A stretch of 20,167 bases of DNA, from assembly GCA_045541255.1 (NCBI GenBank), contig JAZQIU010000024.1:1-20167 (forward strand), read 5' to 3'. A program made the position numbers and the translations under genes. This DNA comes from UMGS1124 sp045541255 (GTDB lineage Bacteria > Bacillota_I > Bacilli_A > RF39 > UBA660). Shown here in pieces: positions 1 through 6,752 of the stretch. The notes under the pieces are model-generated. The model was not told the DNA's origin and did no database searches. It saw only the letters and a list, made by a program, of their open reading frames with translations. Position 1 is the first letter of the stretch, and each line of letters opens with the position of its first letter.

Positions 1-322
1 TATTACTATGAATAATATTTATTTTAAAAATAATATTAGAAATAAAATACATTCCTATTAAACAAATAATAAATAATAATATAAAATATTTTTGATTATA
101 TATTTTTTCTTTTATATTATCTATACCAATTTTACTATGTATTTTAATATTAGAATAATAATTGTATTTTGTTATTAATTCTAAATCTTTTTTATCTATT
201 TTTACTACAATGTTATTTTCATTTAAATATTGTAAGTTATGTAACTCAATAGAGTATTTATTACATTTATCAATAAATCTTTTTATATTATTTTCTACTT
301 TAATAAAGATAAATCTATTCAT
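1..322 (-). CDS. yqfD: Sporulation protein YqfD, N-terminal part (cut by window edge)
   Basis: The first 107 codons of a minus-strand gene run off the left edge. I read it by translating the reverse complement from the ATG at 320-322. The N-terminal domain of about 75 mixed, Lys/Asn/Ile-rich residues is followed by one hydrophobic helix (about residues 79-99), which is the YqfD arrangement: a cytoplasmic domain, a membrane span, then an outer domain that would lie beyond the edge. Its ATG overlaps the yqfC stop by 8 nt (ATGAATAG), so the two are probably translationally coupled. In Bacillus, yqfC and yqfD are adjacent and are expressed in the mother cell during sporulation. The call rests mainly on this pairing and on the topology. 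The known next genes (phoH, ybeY) would be off-window. Confidence 0.72.
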   Translation of the reverse strand, partial: MNRFIFIKVENNIKRFIDKCNKYSIELHNLQYLNENNIVVKIDKKDLELITKYNYYSNIKIHSKIGIDNIKEKIYNQKYFILLFIICLIGMYFISNIIFKINIIHSN

Positions 323-554
323 ATACTTTCTCCACTTTTAATATATTTCCTTTTATTAATAATTCTTTCTTTTCTAATTTAGTAATTAGTAAATTAGTAC
401 CTAGTATATTAACTTTTATTTTCTCTAATTTTAAACTTATAAAAGTATCTGTAAATTTTATTATTTCTTGATAATTATATATATAAATAAAATTAGAATA
501 TAAAATAATGTAATATTCTTCACTTTTTAAATAGTTTTTCAATATCTCTAGCAT
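315..554 (-). CDS. yqfC: YabP/YqfC-family sporulation protein
   Basis: This is a 79-residue protein, close to the usual 80-100 of the YabP/YqfC family. The middle and end show the family's alternating beta pattern: an Asn-Tyr-x-x-Ile-Ile-x-Phe-Thr-Asp stretch, then Ile-Leu-Gly-x-Asn-Leu-x-Ile, then a terminal Leu-Ile-x-Gly-Asn-Ile-Leu-x-Val-Glu. The frame extends to a GTG at 566, but that GTG lies inside the Shine-Dalgarno sequence TTGGTGAAT, so the ATG at 552-554 is the likelier start. YqfC acts in the mother cell during spore engulfment in Bacillus; its exact biochemistry is not known. The preceding gene ends in a strong terminator at 579-615, so yqfC probably has its own start signal. A CATATAAT box sits at 570-577. 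Confidence 0.78.
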   Translation of the reverse strand: MLEILKNYLKSEEYYIILYSNFIYIYNYQEIIKFTDTFISLKLEKIKVNILGTNLLITKLEKKELLIKGNILKVEKVYE

Positions 555-578
555 ATTATTCACCAATTAATTATATGC

Positions 579-615
579 AAAAAAAAAATACTTTTGAGTT
601 TTTCAAAAGTATTTT
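579..615 (-). terminator. Rho-independent terminator after the prepilin-type gene
   Basis: A perfect 12-bp stem (585-596 paired with 604-615, 7-nt loop) is followed on the minus strand by ten T residues. The stop codon of the upstream gene (614-616) lies in the 5' arm. Confidence 0.9.
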
Positions 616-2089
616 AACAATCTTTACAAGTTAATTTATAAGGACATTCTTTGCTACCTTTTATTACTCCTTCAGAACATGTAGGTTCAACTAATTCTAC
701 TTTAGAATTTAATGTAATAACTGGATTATAATTATATGTTGTTAAACTTAAATGACTTGTACTACTTCTTTCTCTATTACAAGATGAAGAAGTACAAACT
801 GTAGATTTATATTGTCTTCTGTGTCCAAAGTTCATTGCACCAGATTTATTATATATATATAAATAATAATCATCAAAAGTAACTCGTGTATTAGCATACC
901 CTAAAGTTGTTGAATAATTATACAGCCACGATTCAGATATATTAATCGATTCATTTATTTCATTTATATTAATCATTCCTAATTTTAAATTAATATTTTT
1001 TGAAGAATCAAAAGTTACTACTCCTGCTGAATTAACTATATAATATGGAAAATATTTTTCACTAACTATCCAATTTTTATTTTTTATTGCATTATATAAA
1101 GCTTGATTTTTAGAACCATCAGAAGTTACATCTTCTAATAATTCTGTTGCATAATAACCATTATCAGTTGCATATTTATAGAACACATCAGATTCTAAGT
1201 TTAATTTATGGTTTAATTTATAAAATGTACATGAACTTCCACTTCTTCCAGGATTACAAAATTCTTCAGATGAAGTGCTATAATTTGAGAAATTATTACT
1301 AATAACAGCTTGAGGATAAAATAATTTTATTTGTCCTTTATCATCTATGGAAACAATTCTCCATAAATTTTTGTCTTCACTATTTGGAAAGTATGCAAAT
1401 TGAGAACTATAACTATTTACTTCAAACTCAACATAATTATTAGGATTTATACCCTTTGCAACATAAGTTAAATTACCAAATAAATTTTCTATTTTTAATT
1501 TTTCTTTAACATCTGTTCCGCCAGTATATGAATTGTTAGAGGATGATTTCAATTCTTCTAATTTACTAGCAAGTTCATCAACTTTTTTAGTTAACTCTTC
1601 AATTTCTTGAGTATAATCTTTTCTGGGGCAAATGTATAATATATTATCACTATCTACATTTTTTAAATCCCATGAATTTATTATATTAATACCAATTTGA
1701 TTGTATTCACAACTTGTACTAGATACATTTGCTGGTTCAGTATTTTCTAATACTTCTCCTTCTAAAAGAGTAAAATAACTATTTTTATAATCAAATTTTT
1801 CACTAGTTGAAGGATTAATTAAATTTTCTTCTATTAATCCTTCATTTTTTAATACCTCTAATGTAACTACAGCTGCCTTAGAATTCATAATTAAATTTTC
1901 TTCTACTTCCTGATGATTAGATAAATATACTTCTAAAGCATCCATTAAATTTGAATTCAACTTAACTATTTTTTTCGCTTTGTTATTATCTAGTATTTTA
2001 GTTATACCTACAGTTGAAGAAACTCCTATGATAGATATTAAAGCAATACATATAATTATTTCTATTAAAGTAAACCCTTTCTTTTTCAT
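614..2089 (-). CDS. Prepilin-type N-terminal protein with a W-R-I-V...P-V-I-T-L surface module
   Basis: The protein has 491 residues. It opens with a type IV prepilin/pseudopilin leader: K-K-K-G followed by F-T-L-I-E and a hydrophobic helix (residues 6-26), with Gly5 at the cleavage point and the Glu at mature position 5. A predicted coiled coil (about 160-182) links to a large C-terminal domain (about 200-470) containing L-W-R-I-V-S-I-D and ending in N-P-V-I-T-L (455-460). A Cys-rich tail follows, with Cys at 471, 482, 488 and 491. Similar W-R-I-V/P-V-I-T-L modules occur in the genes at 2097 and 19634. It is far longer than a normal pilin, so it may be a tip adhesin or a stand-alone surface protein; this is inference. 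No prepilin peptidase or assembly ATPase is in the window. It starts 7 nt after the upstream stop, with AGGTG as the ribosome site, so it is co-transcribed with the upstream gene. Confidence 0.72.
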   Translation of the reverse strand: MKKKGFTLIEIIICIALISIIGVSSTVGITKILDNNKAKKIVKLNSNLMDALEVYLSNHQEVEENLIMNSKAAVVTLEVLKNEGLIEENLINPSTSEKFDYKNSYFTLLEGEVLENTEPANVSSTSCEYNQIGINIINSWDLKNVDSDNILYICPRKDYTQEIEELTKKVDELASKLEELKSSSNNSYTGGTDVKEKLKIENLFGNLTYVAKGINPNNYVEFEVNSYSSQFAYFPNSEDKNLWRIVSIDDKGQIKLFYPQAVISNNFSNYSTSSEEFCNPGRSGSSCTFYKLNHKLNLESDVFYKYATDNGYYATELLEDVTSDGSKNQALYNAIKNKNWIVSEKYFPYYIVNSAGVVTFDSSKNINLKLGMININEINESINISESWLYNYSTTLGYANTRVTFDDYYLYIYNKSGAMNFGHRRQYKSTVCTSSSCNRERSSTSHLSLTTYNYNPVITLNSKVELVEPTCSEGVIKGSKECPYKLTCKDC

Positions 2090-2096
2090 TTTACAC

Positions 2097-4088
2097 CTAC
2101 TCTTCTATTGTGTAATAATATTGGTCGGTGTAACATCCTGTACAAACTTCATGGTCATCTGGCATTTCTTTAAAAGTTTTAACTTTTGCATTATTTTTTA
2201 AAGTTATAACTGGTCTTATGTCAAATTCATCTTTAACCGATACTAAACTTCTTGAAAAATATGAATTTATTCCGTCATCATCATAATACGAAATATCATA
2301 TAAATCCATAAAGTCAAACCCCTCTGCTTGACCTATAGAAGGAGAATTCCAGAAAGCAAATGATGAGACCGTTAATGTCAAATATGAAAAATCAGCATTA
2401 TATACAGGATTTTGTATAAGATAATATGTAGATGGTTCTTGTTCTAAAACACCACCTGCTAATAATATTTCATGAGTTGTTATACCACCAATTTTTGATT
2501 TAATGCTTTTTTGTTTATCGCAACTTAAAGAAGCGTATATTAAATTAGTGTGGTATACATTGCCATCAAATGCAGTATCTTCCAAATTGAACTTATCAAT
2601 TTGTTGATTAAAATAATCTTGAGTGATCAAATTATATTTTTGGGTATTAGAATCGTATACATATCTATATTCATTACTATACCCCAAACACCAATTATCT
2701 TCTTTTAATAAATTTTGTTTTAGTGTAGTAAAATTTAAATTTAGCCAATTATCAAGTTTATATTTCATAGAATTTTCATTACCATTTTCATAATCAGCAA
2801 AATATATAGTTGCACCATTTTTTATTTCTTCTCTATAACCATAATTTCCGATTCCTATACTCGTATTTTTTGTGTTGAAAGCTCTCCATTCACATCCACC
2901 ATTTGAGCTTTCTAAAACTAATTTTACACTACCATCATTTTCAATTCTTACTATTCTCCAACACATATTATTAAAAGTCACATAATTATCACGTACATTT
3001 CCTCTGAAATAATAACTTATTCCACCGTTTTCTTCTATTTCTGATAATGTTTTTTCTGTTTCTTTATTAGCTGTTCCTGGTTTTGTCAATGGTGTTGGAC
3101 TATAAATTGTTTTTATACTATCATTATTATCAACAGCTGTTTTTGCATTCTCTAATATTGCATATGCTAATGTTCCTTTTGAAAAAGGATTTATATCGCT
3201 GACATTTTCGTTTATTTTTATTTCATATATATCTGTTATATCTATTGTTGCTGTTCTTGACTCTTCTGTCATTGTTATAACATTTCCTGATACTCCTGCT
3301 TCTTCTCCTGGTATTATCTCTATTGATTGTGTTGCTTTTTTTGTTCCGTCACTACTATATACTTCTATTGTATGACTTCCAGGTTCTACTCCTGTTACTT
3401 TATATTCCCCATTACTTGTTAATTGTGATACTTTTGGTACACTATTTATTTGCACATAGTCTCCATTACTATATGATGCTACTGTTCCTTTTATATCTAT
3501 TGTACTTTTTGTGTCTATTATATTTATTTTTCCTTCTAGAGTTTTATTCATATCTGCACTTTGATCTGTTCCTGTTTCTTCATACTCTAGTGATAGCTCA
3601 TAACTTTGTGTTTCTCCTACTGCTATTTTATTTGTTACAAGTATATCATTTGTTGTTGGTAATGTATCATCTAGTGCATTACATGTTTTTCCTTCTACAT
3701 CACTTGTACATGTTATTATTAATTTAAAATCGTCTGGATGTGATAATGATGTAGCAGCTCCTGCTATTTCATCTCCGCTTGTTGTTGCATATGTTACATT
3801 AAAGTTTTCTAATATAACTGCATAATCTGATTCTGCGTTTCCTTCATTTTTTACTGTAAATGTTTTTGAAGATACAGTCGTTCCTGGTACTATCGTTTCA
3901 TCTGGTTTTAATACTCCATTACCATCTCCATAAACTAATGCTAAGTTTGCTGTACTAACAGAAATTGATTTACTATTTTCATTACCATTTATTTGAGTTA
4001 AAAAGTATGCATATGTTAATCCTACTAATAATAAAAGTACTAAAAATATTCCTGTTACACTTACAATTATTTTTTGTCTTCTATTCAT
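2097..4088 (-). CDS. Surface protein with TasA/camelysin-like signal anchor, Ig-like domain and C-terminal W-R-I-V module
   Basis: The protein has 663 residues. Residues 7-29 form a hydrophobic segment ending G-L-T-Y-A-Y-F, which resembles the signal peptides processed by the SipW peptidase in TasA/camelysin-type matrix proteins. Residues 40-195 look like the matching beta domain (P-G-T-T-V ... F-T-V-K-N-E-G-N). Residues 195-290 resemble a carboxypeptidase-regulatory or PEGA-like Ig fold (Y-K-V-T-G-V-E-P-G-S-H-T-I-E-V). The C-terminal part (358-635) has N-Y-V-T-F-N-N-M-C-W-R-I-V-R-I at its start and F-D-I-R-P-V-I-T-L at 622-630, then a C-x-x-C at 649-652. It is the first gene of a two-gene unit with the prepilin-type gene. 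The function is unknown; a surface adhesin or fibre subunit is inference. No SipW gene is visible here. Confidence 0.7.
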   Translation of the reverse strand: MNRRQKIIVSVTGIFLVLLLLVGLTYAYFLTQINGNENSKSISVSTANLALVYGDGNGVLKPDETIVPGTTVSSKTFTVKNEGNAESDYAVILENFNVTYATTSGDEIAGAATSLSHPDDFKLIITCTSDVEGKTCNALDDTLPTTNDILVTNKIAVGETQSYELSLEYEETGTDQSADMNKTLEGKINIIDTKSTIDIKGTVASYSNGDYVQINSVPKVSQLTSNGEYKVTGVEPGSHTIEVYSSDGTKKATQSIEIIPGEEAGVSGNVITMTEESRTATIDITDIYEIKINENVSDINPFSKGTLAYAILENAKTAVDNNDSIKTIYSPTPLTKPGTANKETEKTLSEIEENGGISYYFRGNVRDNYVTFNNMCWRIVRIENDGSVKLVLESSNGGCEWRAFNTKNTSIGIGNYGYREEIKNGATIYFADYENGNENSMKYKLDNWLNLNFTTLKQNLLKEDNWCLGYSNEYRYVYDSNTQKYNLITQDYFNQQIDKFNLEDTAFDGNVYHTNLIYASLSCDKQKSIKSKIGGITTHEILLAGGVLEQEPSTYYLIQNPVYNADFSYLTLTVSSFAFWNSPSIGQAEGFDFMDLYDISYYDDDGINSYFSRSLVSVKDEFDIRPVITLKNNAKVKTFKEMPDDHEVCTGCYTDQYYYTIEE

Positions 4089-4124
4089 CTTATCGTTACT
4101 CCATTTCTTTCTATTTTTCTTATA

Positions 4125-4152
4125 ATTTTATCTTAACATAATCAAAAAACAA
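4125..4152 (-). promoter_or_regulatory. Candidate sigma-A promoter for the two surface-protein genes
   Basis: On the minus strand TTGTTT (4147-4152) is followed after 16 nt by TAAAAT (4125-4130), about 36 nt before the ATG at 4088. A GGAG ribosome site lies between. The boxes are imperfect, and in DNA this AT-rich the match could be chance. A TTGATT/TATAAG pair with a 15-nt spacer overlaps it. Confidence 0.4.
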
Positions 4153-4221
4153 TTAACACGAACTATGAGTTCTAGAATAATTTTAGAGTATGATAGTAGA
4201 ATTATTTGTCGTTTTTTGCAT

Positions 4222-4247
4222 AAAAAAAATAATTAAGCAATCTTAAC
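4222..4247 (-). terminator. Probable weak terminator of greA
   Basis: On the minus strand a 6-bp stem (4232-4237 with 4242-4247, one G-U pair, 4-nt loop) precedes TATTTTTTTT. The stem is made of the last greA codons plus its TAA stop. It is weak, but it fits the stop-in-stem pattern seen at other genes here. Confidence 0.45.
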
Positions 4248-4703
4248 TATTTTTATATCATAACTTCCATTTGGACTTTCTACACTAATAATATCTCCAA
4301 CACGCTTATCCATTATAGCTTTTCCTATTGGTGATTCATTTGATATTTTATTTTCAAATGGATCAGCTTCCATAGAACCAACTATCGAATATTCTTCTTC
4401 TTCTTCATCATCAACGTATTGTACTGTAACTGTTGTTCCCACTGCAACTTTATCTCCGCTAACTTTTTCAATTATTTTAGCGTGTTCTAACATATATTCT
4501 AACTCTTGAATTCTAGCTTCAATTTTTGCTTGTTCATCTCTTGCAGCATCATAGTCAGCATTTTCTGATAAATCTCCTTGAGCACGAGCTTCTTTAATTG
4601 CTTCTATAATTCTAGGTCTATCTTCAGTCTTCAAATTATTTAATTCTGTTTCTAATTCTAAGAAACCTTCACTTGTAAGTAAAAATTCACGTTTTTGTCT
4701 CAT
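4233..4703 (-). CDS. greA: Transcription elongation factor GreA
   Basis: A protein of 156 residues, the usual GreA length. The N-terminal coiled coil carries the family signature A-R-x-Q-G-D-L-S-E-N-A-D-Y-x-A-A-x-D-E-Q, with the acidic D-x-x-x-N-A-D-Y tip that reaches into the RNA polymerase secondary channel to stimulate cleavage of backtracked RNA. The C-terminal FKBP-like domain ends in E-S-P-N-G-S-Y-D-I-K-I-V-K-I. The frame can be opened at a GTG (4712), but that GTG is part of the ribosome site AAAGGTGA, and the ATG at 4701-4703 is correctly spaced after it. As in Bacillus, greA follows the trhP genes; udk, which lies between them in Bacillus, is missing. There is a 64-nt spacer with a possible own promoter. 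Confidence 0.96.
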   Translation of the reverse strand: MRQKREFLLTSEGFLELETELNNLKTEDRPRIIEAIKEARAQGDLSENADYDAARDEQAKIEARIQELEYMLEHAKIIEKVSGDKVAVGTTVTVQYVDDEEEEEYSIVGSMEADPFENKISNESPIGKAIMDKRVGDIISVESPNGSYDIKIVKIA

Positions 4704-4731
4704 TAAAATCACCTTTCAAACTTTGTTAATA

Positions 4732-4761
4732 ATTTTAACACTGTCTATAAGATTACTACAA
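4732..4761 (-). promoter_or_regulatory. greA: Candidate promoter for greA
   Basis: On the minus strand TTGTAG (4756-4761), an 18-nt spacer and TAAAAT (4732-4737) lie in the trhP2-greA spacer, about 28 nt before the ATG. No terminator is visible after trhP2, so read-through from the upstream operon is also likely. Confidence 0.4.
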
Positions 4762-4767
4762 AATGAA

Positions 4768-5961
4768 TTAAATGTCAAATACTTTTAAACGCATCATATC
4801 GTTCTTATTTAATTTAGTATCAACTTTTAATTTTATTATCATTTGCGGATGTCTAGCTACATCAATAATTTCTCCAGCTTCATTATAAATTTCATTAACT
4901 TCATAATTAAATGTTTCTGTATTTGGTCCGAAGAATTGTACTACTGTCCCTTTACCAAAGTTGTTTCTTTGTTCTATAGTTGCTATACCATCTTTATAAT
5001 CTAAGACCAATCCTAGGAAGTCTTGGTTAGATAATTCTTGACGGCCTAAATAATATTGTTCTTCTACTCCAGGCAATTTATCAAAGAATTGTGGAGTTGA
5101 TTCTCTATTTGCACATCTATTTAAAATATTAAGACAATAATTAGTATATGCAGGAGTTAAAGTATTATTTACAATTTTATCTATTAATCTTCTATAAATT
5201 AATATTACAGTTGCAACATAATATATACTTCTCATTCTACCTTCTATTTTAAAAGAGTTTACTCCAACATCTATCATTTCTTTTATAAACGGTACCATAT
5301 TTAAATCTTTTGGTGTCATACTAAATGGAGTTTCGGTTATTTTTTCTTTATTGGTATTTAAGTAATCAAATTCCCATCTACATATTTGAGCACATCCACC
5401 GCGGTTTGAATCTCTATTAGTACAGTAATTAGATAATACACATCTGCCACTTATACTTGTACACATTGCTCCATGAATAAAAGCTTCTAAATCTAAATTT
5501 GTTGCTTCTTTTATTTTTTTTATATCAACTTTGTTACATTCTCTCGCTAAAACTAATCTTTTAGCGCCTATTTCTTTATAAAATAATGCTGCTTCAGGAT
5601 TTGAAATACTTGCTTGTGTACTTATGTGTAGTTCTAATCTTAAATTTAATTCTTTATGTAATTTCATTACTGTTATATCACTAGCTATTATGCCATCAAC
5701 ATTTATACTATCCAAATATAATAAATAATCTTTTATACCGGCTAATTCTTCATTATGAAAAACTATATTAACTGTGACATATACTCGTTTATTCAAACTA
5801 TGAGCATATTCTACTGCATCTTTTATATCGTTCGTTGAAAAGTTTTTTGCATTAGCTCTTAAAGAATAATCTTGTCCACCAATATATACAGCATCTGCTC
5901 CGTAATGTAGAGCAAATTTCAACTTTTCTAAATCACCTGCTGGACTTAGTAGTTCTATCAT
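4768..5961 (-). CDS. trhP2: tRNA uridine-34 hydroxylation protein TrhP2 (peptidase U32 family)
   Basis: A protein of 397 residues of the U32 'peptidase' family. It has the N-terminal E-L-L-S-P-A-G-D-L-E-K-L-x-x-A-L-x-Y-G-A-D-A-V-Y-I-G-G motif and the signature F-I-H-G-A-M-C-T-S-I-S-G-R-C around residues 161-174. Cys167, Cys174, Cys190 and Cys194 (with Cys180 also near) fit the conserved Fe-S cysteine set. In Bacillus, YrrO/TrhP2 works with TrhP1 to make 5-hydroxyuridine at tRNA wobble positions from prephenate; family names often still say protease or collagenase. It lies directly after trhP1, and its ribosome site GAGGTGA overlaps the trhP1 stop. An upstream in-frame GTG (5970) belongs to that ribosome site, so the ATG at 5959-5961 is chosen. 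Confidence 0.93.
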   Translation of the reverse strand: MIELLSPAGDLEKLKFALHYGADAVYIGGQDYSLRANAKNFSTNDIKDAVEYAHSLNKRVYVTVNIVFHNEELAGIKDYLLYLDSINVDGIIASDITVMKLHKELNLRLELHISTQASISNPEAALFYKEIGAKRLVLARECNKVDIKKIKEATNLDLEAFIHGAMCTSISGRCVLSNYCTNRDSNRGGCAQICRWEFDYLNTNKEKITETPFSMTPKDLNMVPFIKEMIDVGVNSFKIEGRMRSIYYVATVILIYRRLIDKIVNNTLTPAYTNYCLNILNRCANRESTPQFFDKLPGVEEQYYLGRQELSNQDFLGLVLDYKDGIATIEQRNNFGKGTVVQFFGPNTETFNYEVNEIYNEAGEIIDVARHPQMIIKLKVDTKLNKNDMMRLKVFDI

Positions 5962-5966
5962 TTTTA

Positions 5967-6752
5967 TCACCTCAATTTATATATAGTTTTTTTATTCATG
6001 AAACCGTTATCAGTATTATCAAGTTTACCATTTAAGTATTCTGATATTTCATTTGCATTTAAACCATTTGGATATATTAAATAGAATTCTATATTATCAT
6101 TATTAAACTCTTTTAAGAATGGTATTAAATTAAAAGGTTTATTGTTTAAAATAAAAGTGCCTTTATCAGTTTCTTTAGCTAAAAATTCATTTTTAGTTAT
6201 GGTTTCATTTAATATCATTTCTTTATTATCATCTAAATTAAAATTTTTATTAAAATTAGTTAATAATGTCCTTCTAGAATACATAATTGGATTTTTACCA
6301 AATATATTTAATACTAACTTTTTATTAGATTTGTCTAAGATTTCACTTACTTCTTCTAGTGTGAGTTCATTACTTATAACTGCACTATTAACTAATTCCA
6401 ACCAGTGATTAATAGAAGAATAATTAGTTGCAAAATGAGTTTGATTCCATATAAGATTTATATCAGTATTTTTTAACATGTTATAAACAGCAATATCTTC
6501 AAATATAACTCCATCAAATATAGATAATTTAGAAATAATACTCTTAAACTTATCACAATCTTCACTATTAAAAATACGATTTATTAATAAATATTTTTTG
6601 CATTCTAAATTTCTTAATTCTTCTAATTCAAAAGATTTATAACCAATACTAAAATCACTAACTGCAAAAAGAAAATTGTTTATACCAATTTTCTTATAAT
6701 TTTCAATATCATTTAATTGTTCAATGTTAATCAATATCTTTTCTTTTTTCAT
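5967..6752 (-). CDS. trhP1: U32-family protein TrhP1-like, partner of TrhP2
   Basis: The protein has 261 residues; Bacillus YrrN is about 310. It sits between the tRNA methyltransferase TrmR and TrhP2, as yrrN does. The sequence is a diverged U32 barrel: N-L-x-W-N-Q-T-H-F-A-T-N corresponds to the inner-strand H-x-S-T-Q-A-S region of TrhP2, and F-G-K-N-P-I-M-Y-S-R-R-T-L-L-T-N-F replaces the H-G-A-M-C-x-S-x-S-G-R-C signature. The Fe-S cysteines are therefore absent, which suggests a non-catalytic or scaffold subunit (inference). The start overlaps the end of trmR by 26 nt; a weak AAGAGA lies ahead of the ATG at 6750-6752. It probably supports 5-hydroxyuridine formation in tRNA together with TrhP2. 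Confidence 0.85.
   Translation of the reverse strand: MKKEKILINIEQLNDIENYKKIGINNFLFAVSDFSIGYKSFELEELRNLECKKYLLINRIFNSEDCDKFKSIISKLSIFDGVIFEDIAVYNMLKNTDINLIWNQTHFATNYSSINHWLELVNSAVISNELTLEEVSEILDKSNKKLVLNIFGKNPIMYSRRTLLTNFNKNFNLDDNKEMILNETITKNEFLAKETDKGTFILNNKPFNLIPFLKEFNNDNIEFYLIYPNGLNANEISEYLNGKLDNTDNGFMNKKTIYKLR

Noticed and set aside
614..2089. Variable head domain as a target of a diversity-generating retroelement
   Set aside because: No reverse transcriptase or template repeat is in the window and the heads share no near-identical repeat.
3323..3727. Long plus-strand open frame opposite the surface-protein gene
   Set aside because: Its product is almost only Leu/Tyr/His, the mirror of Thr/Ser/Asn/Val codons on the minus strand, and it has no ribosome site.
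4089..4232. Riboswitch or structured leader before the surface-protein operon
   Set aside because: The 144-nt gap shows no conserved aptamer-like stems; only a weak promoter and the greA-side sequence could be seen.
6142..6408. Plus-strand open frame inside trhP1
   Set aside because: Antisense shadow; no ribosome site, and the minus-strand gene has family support.
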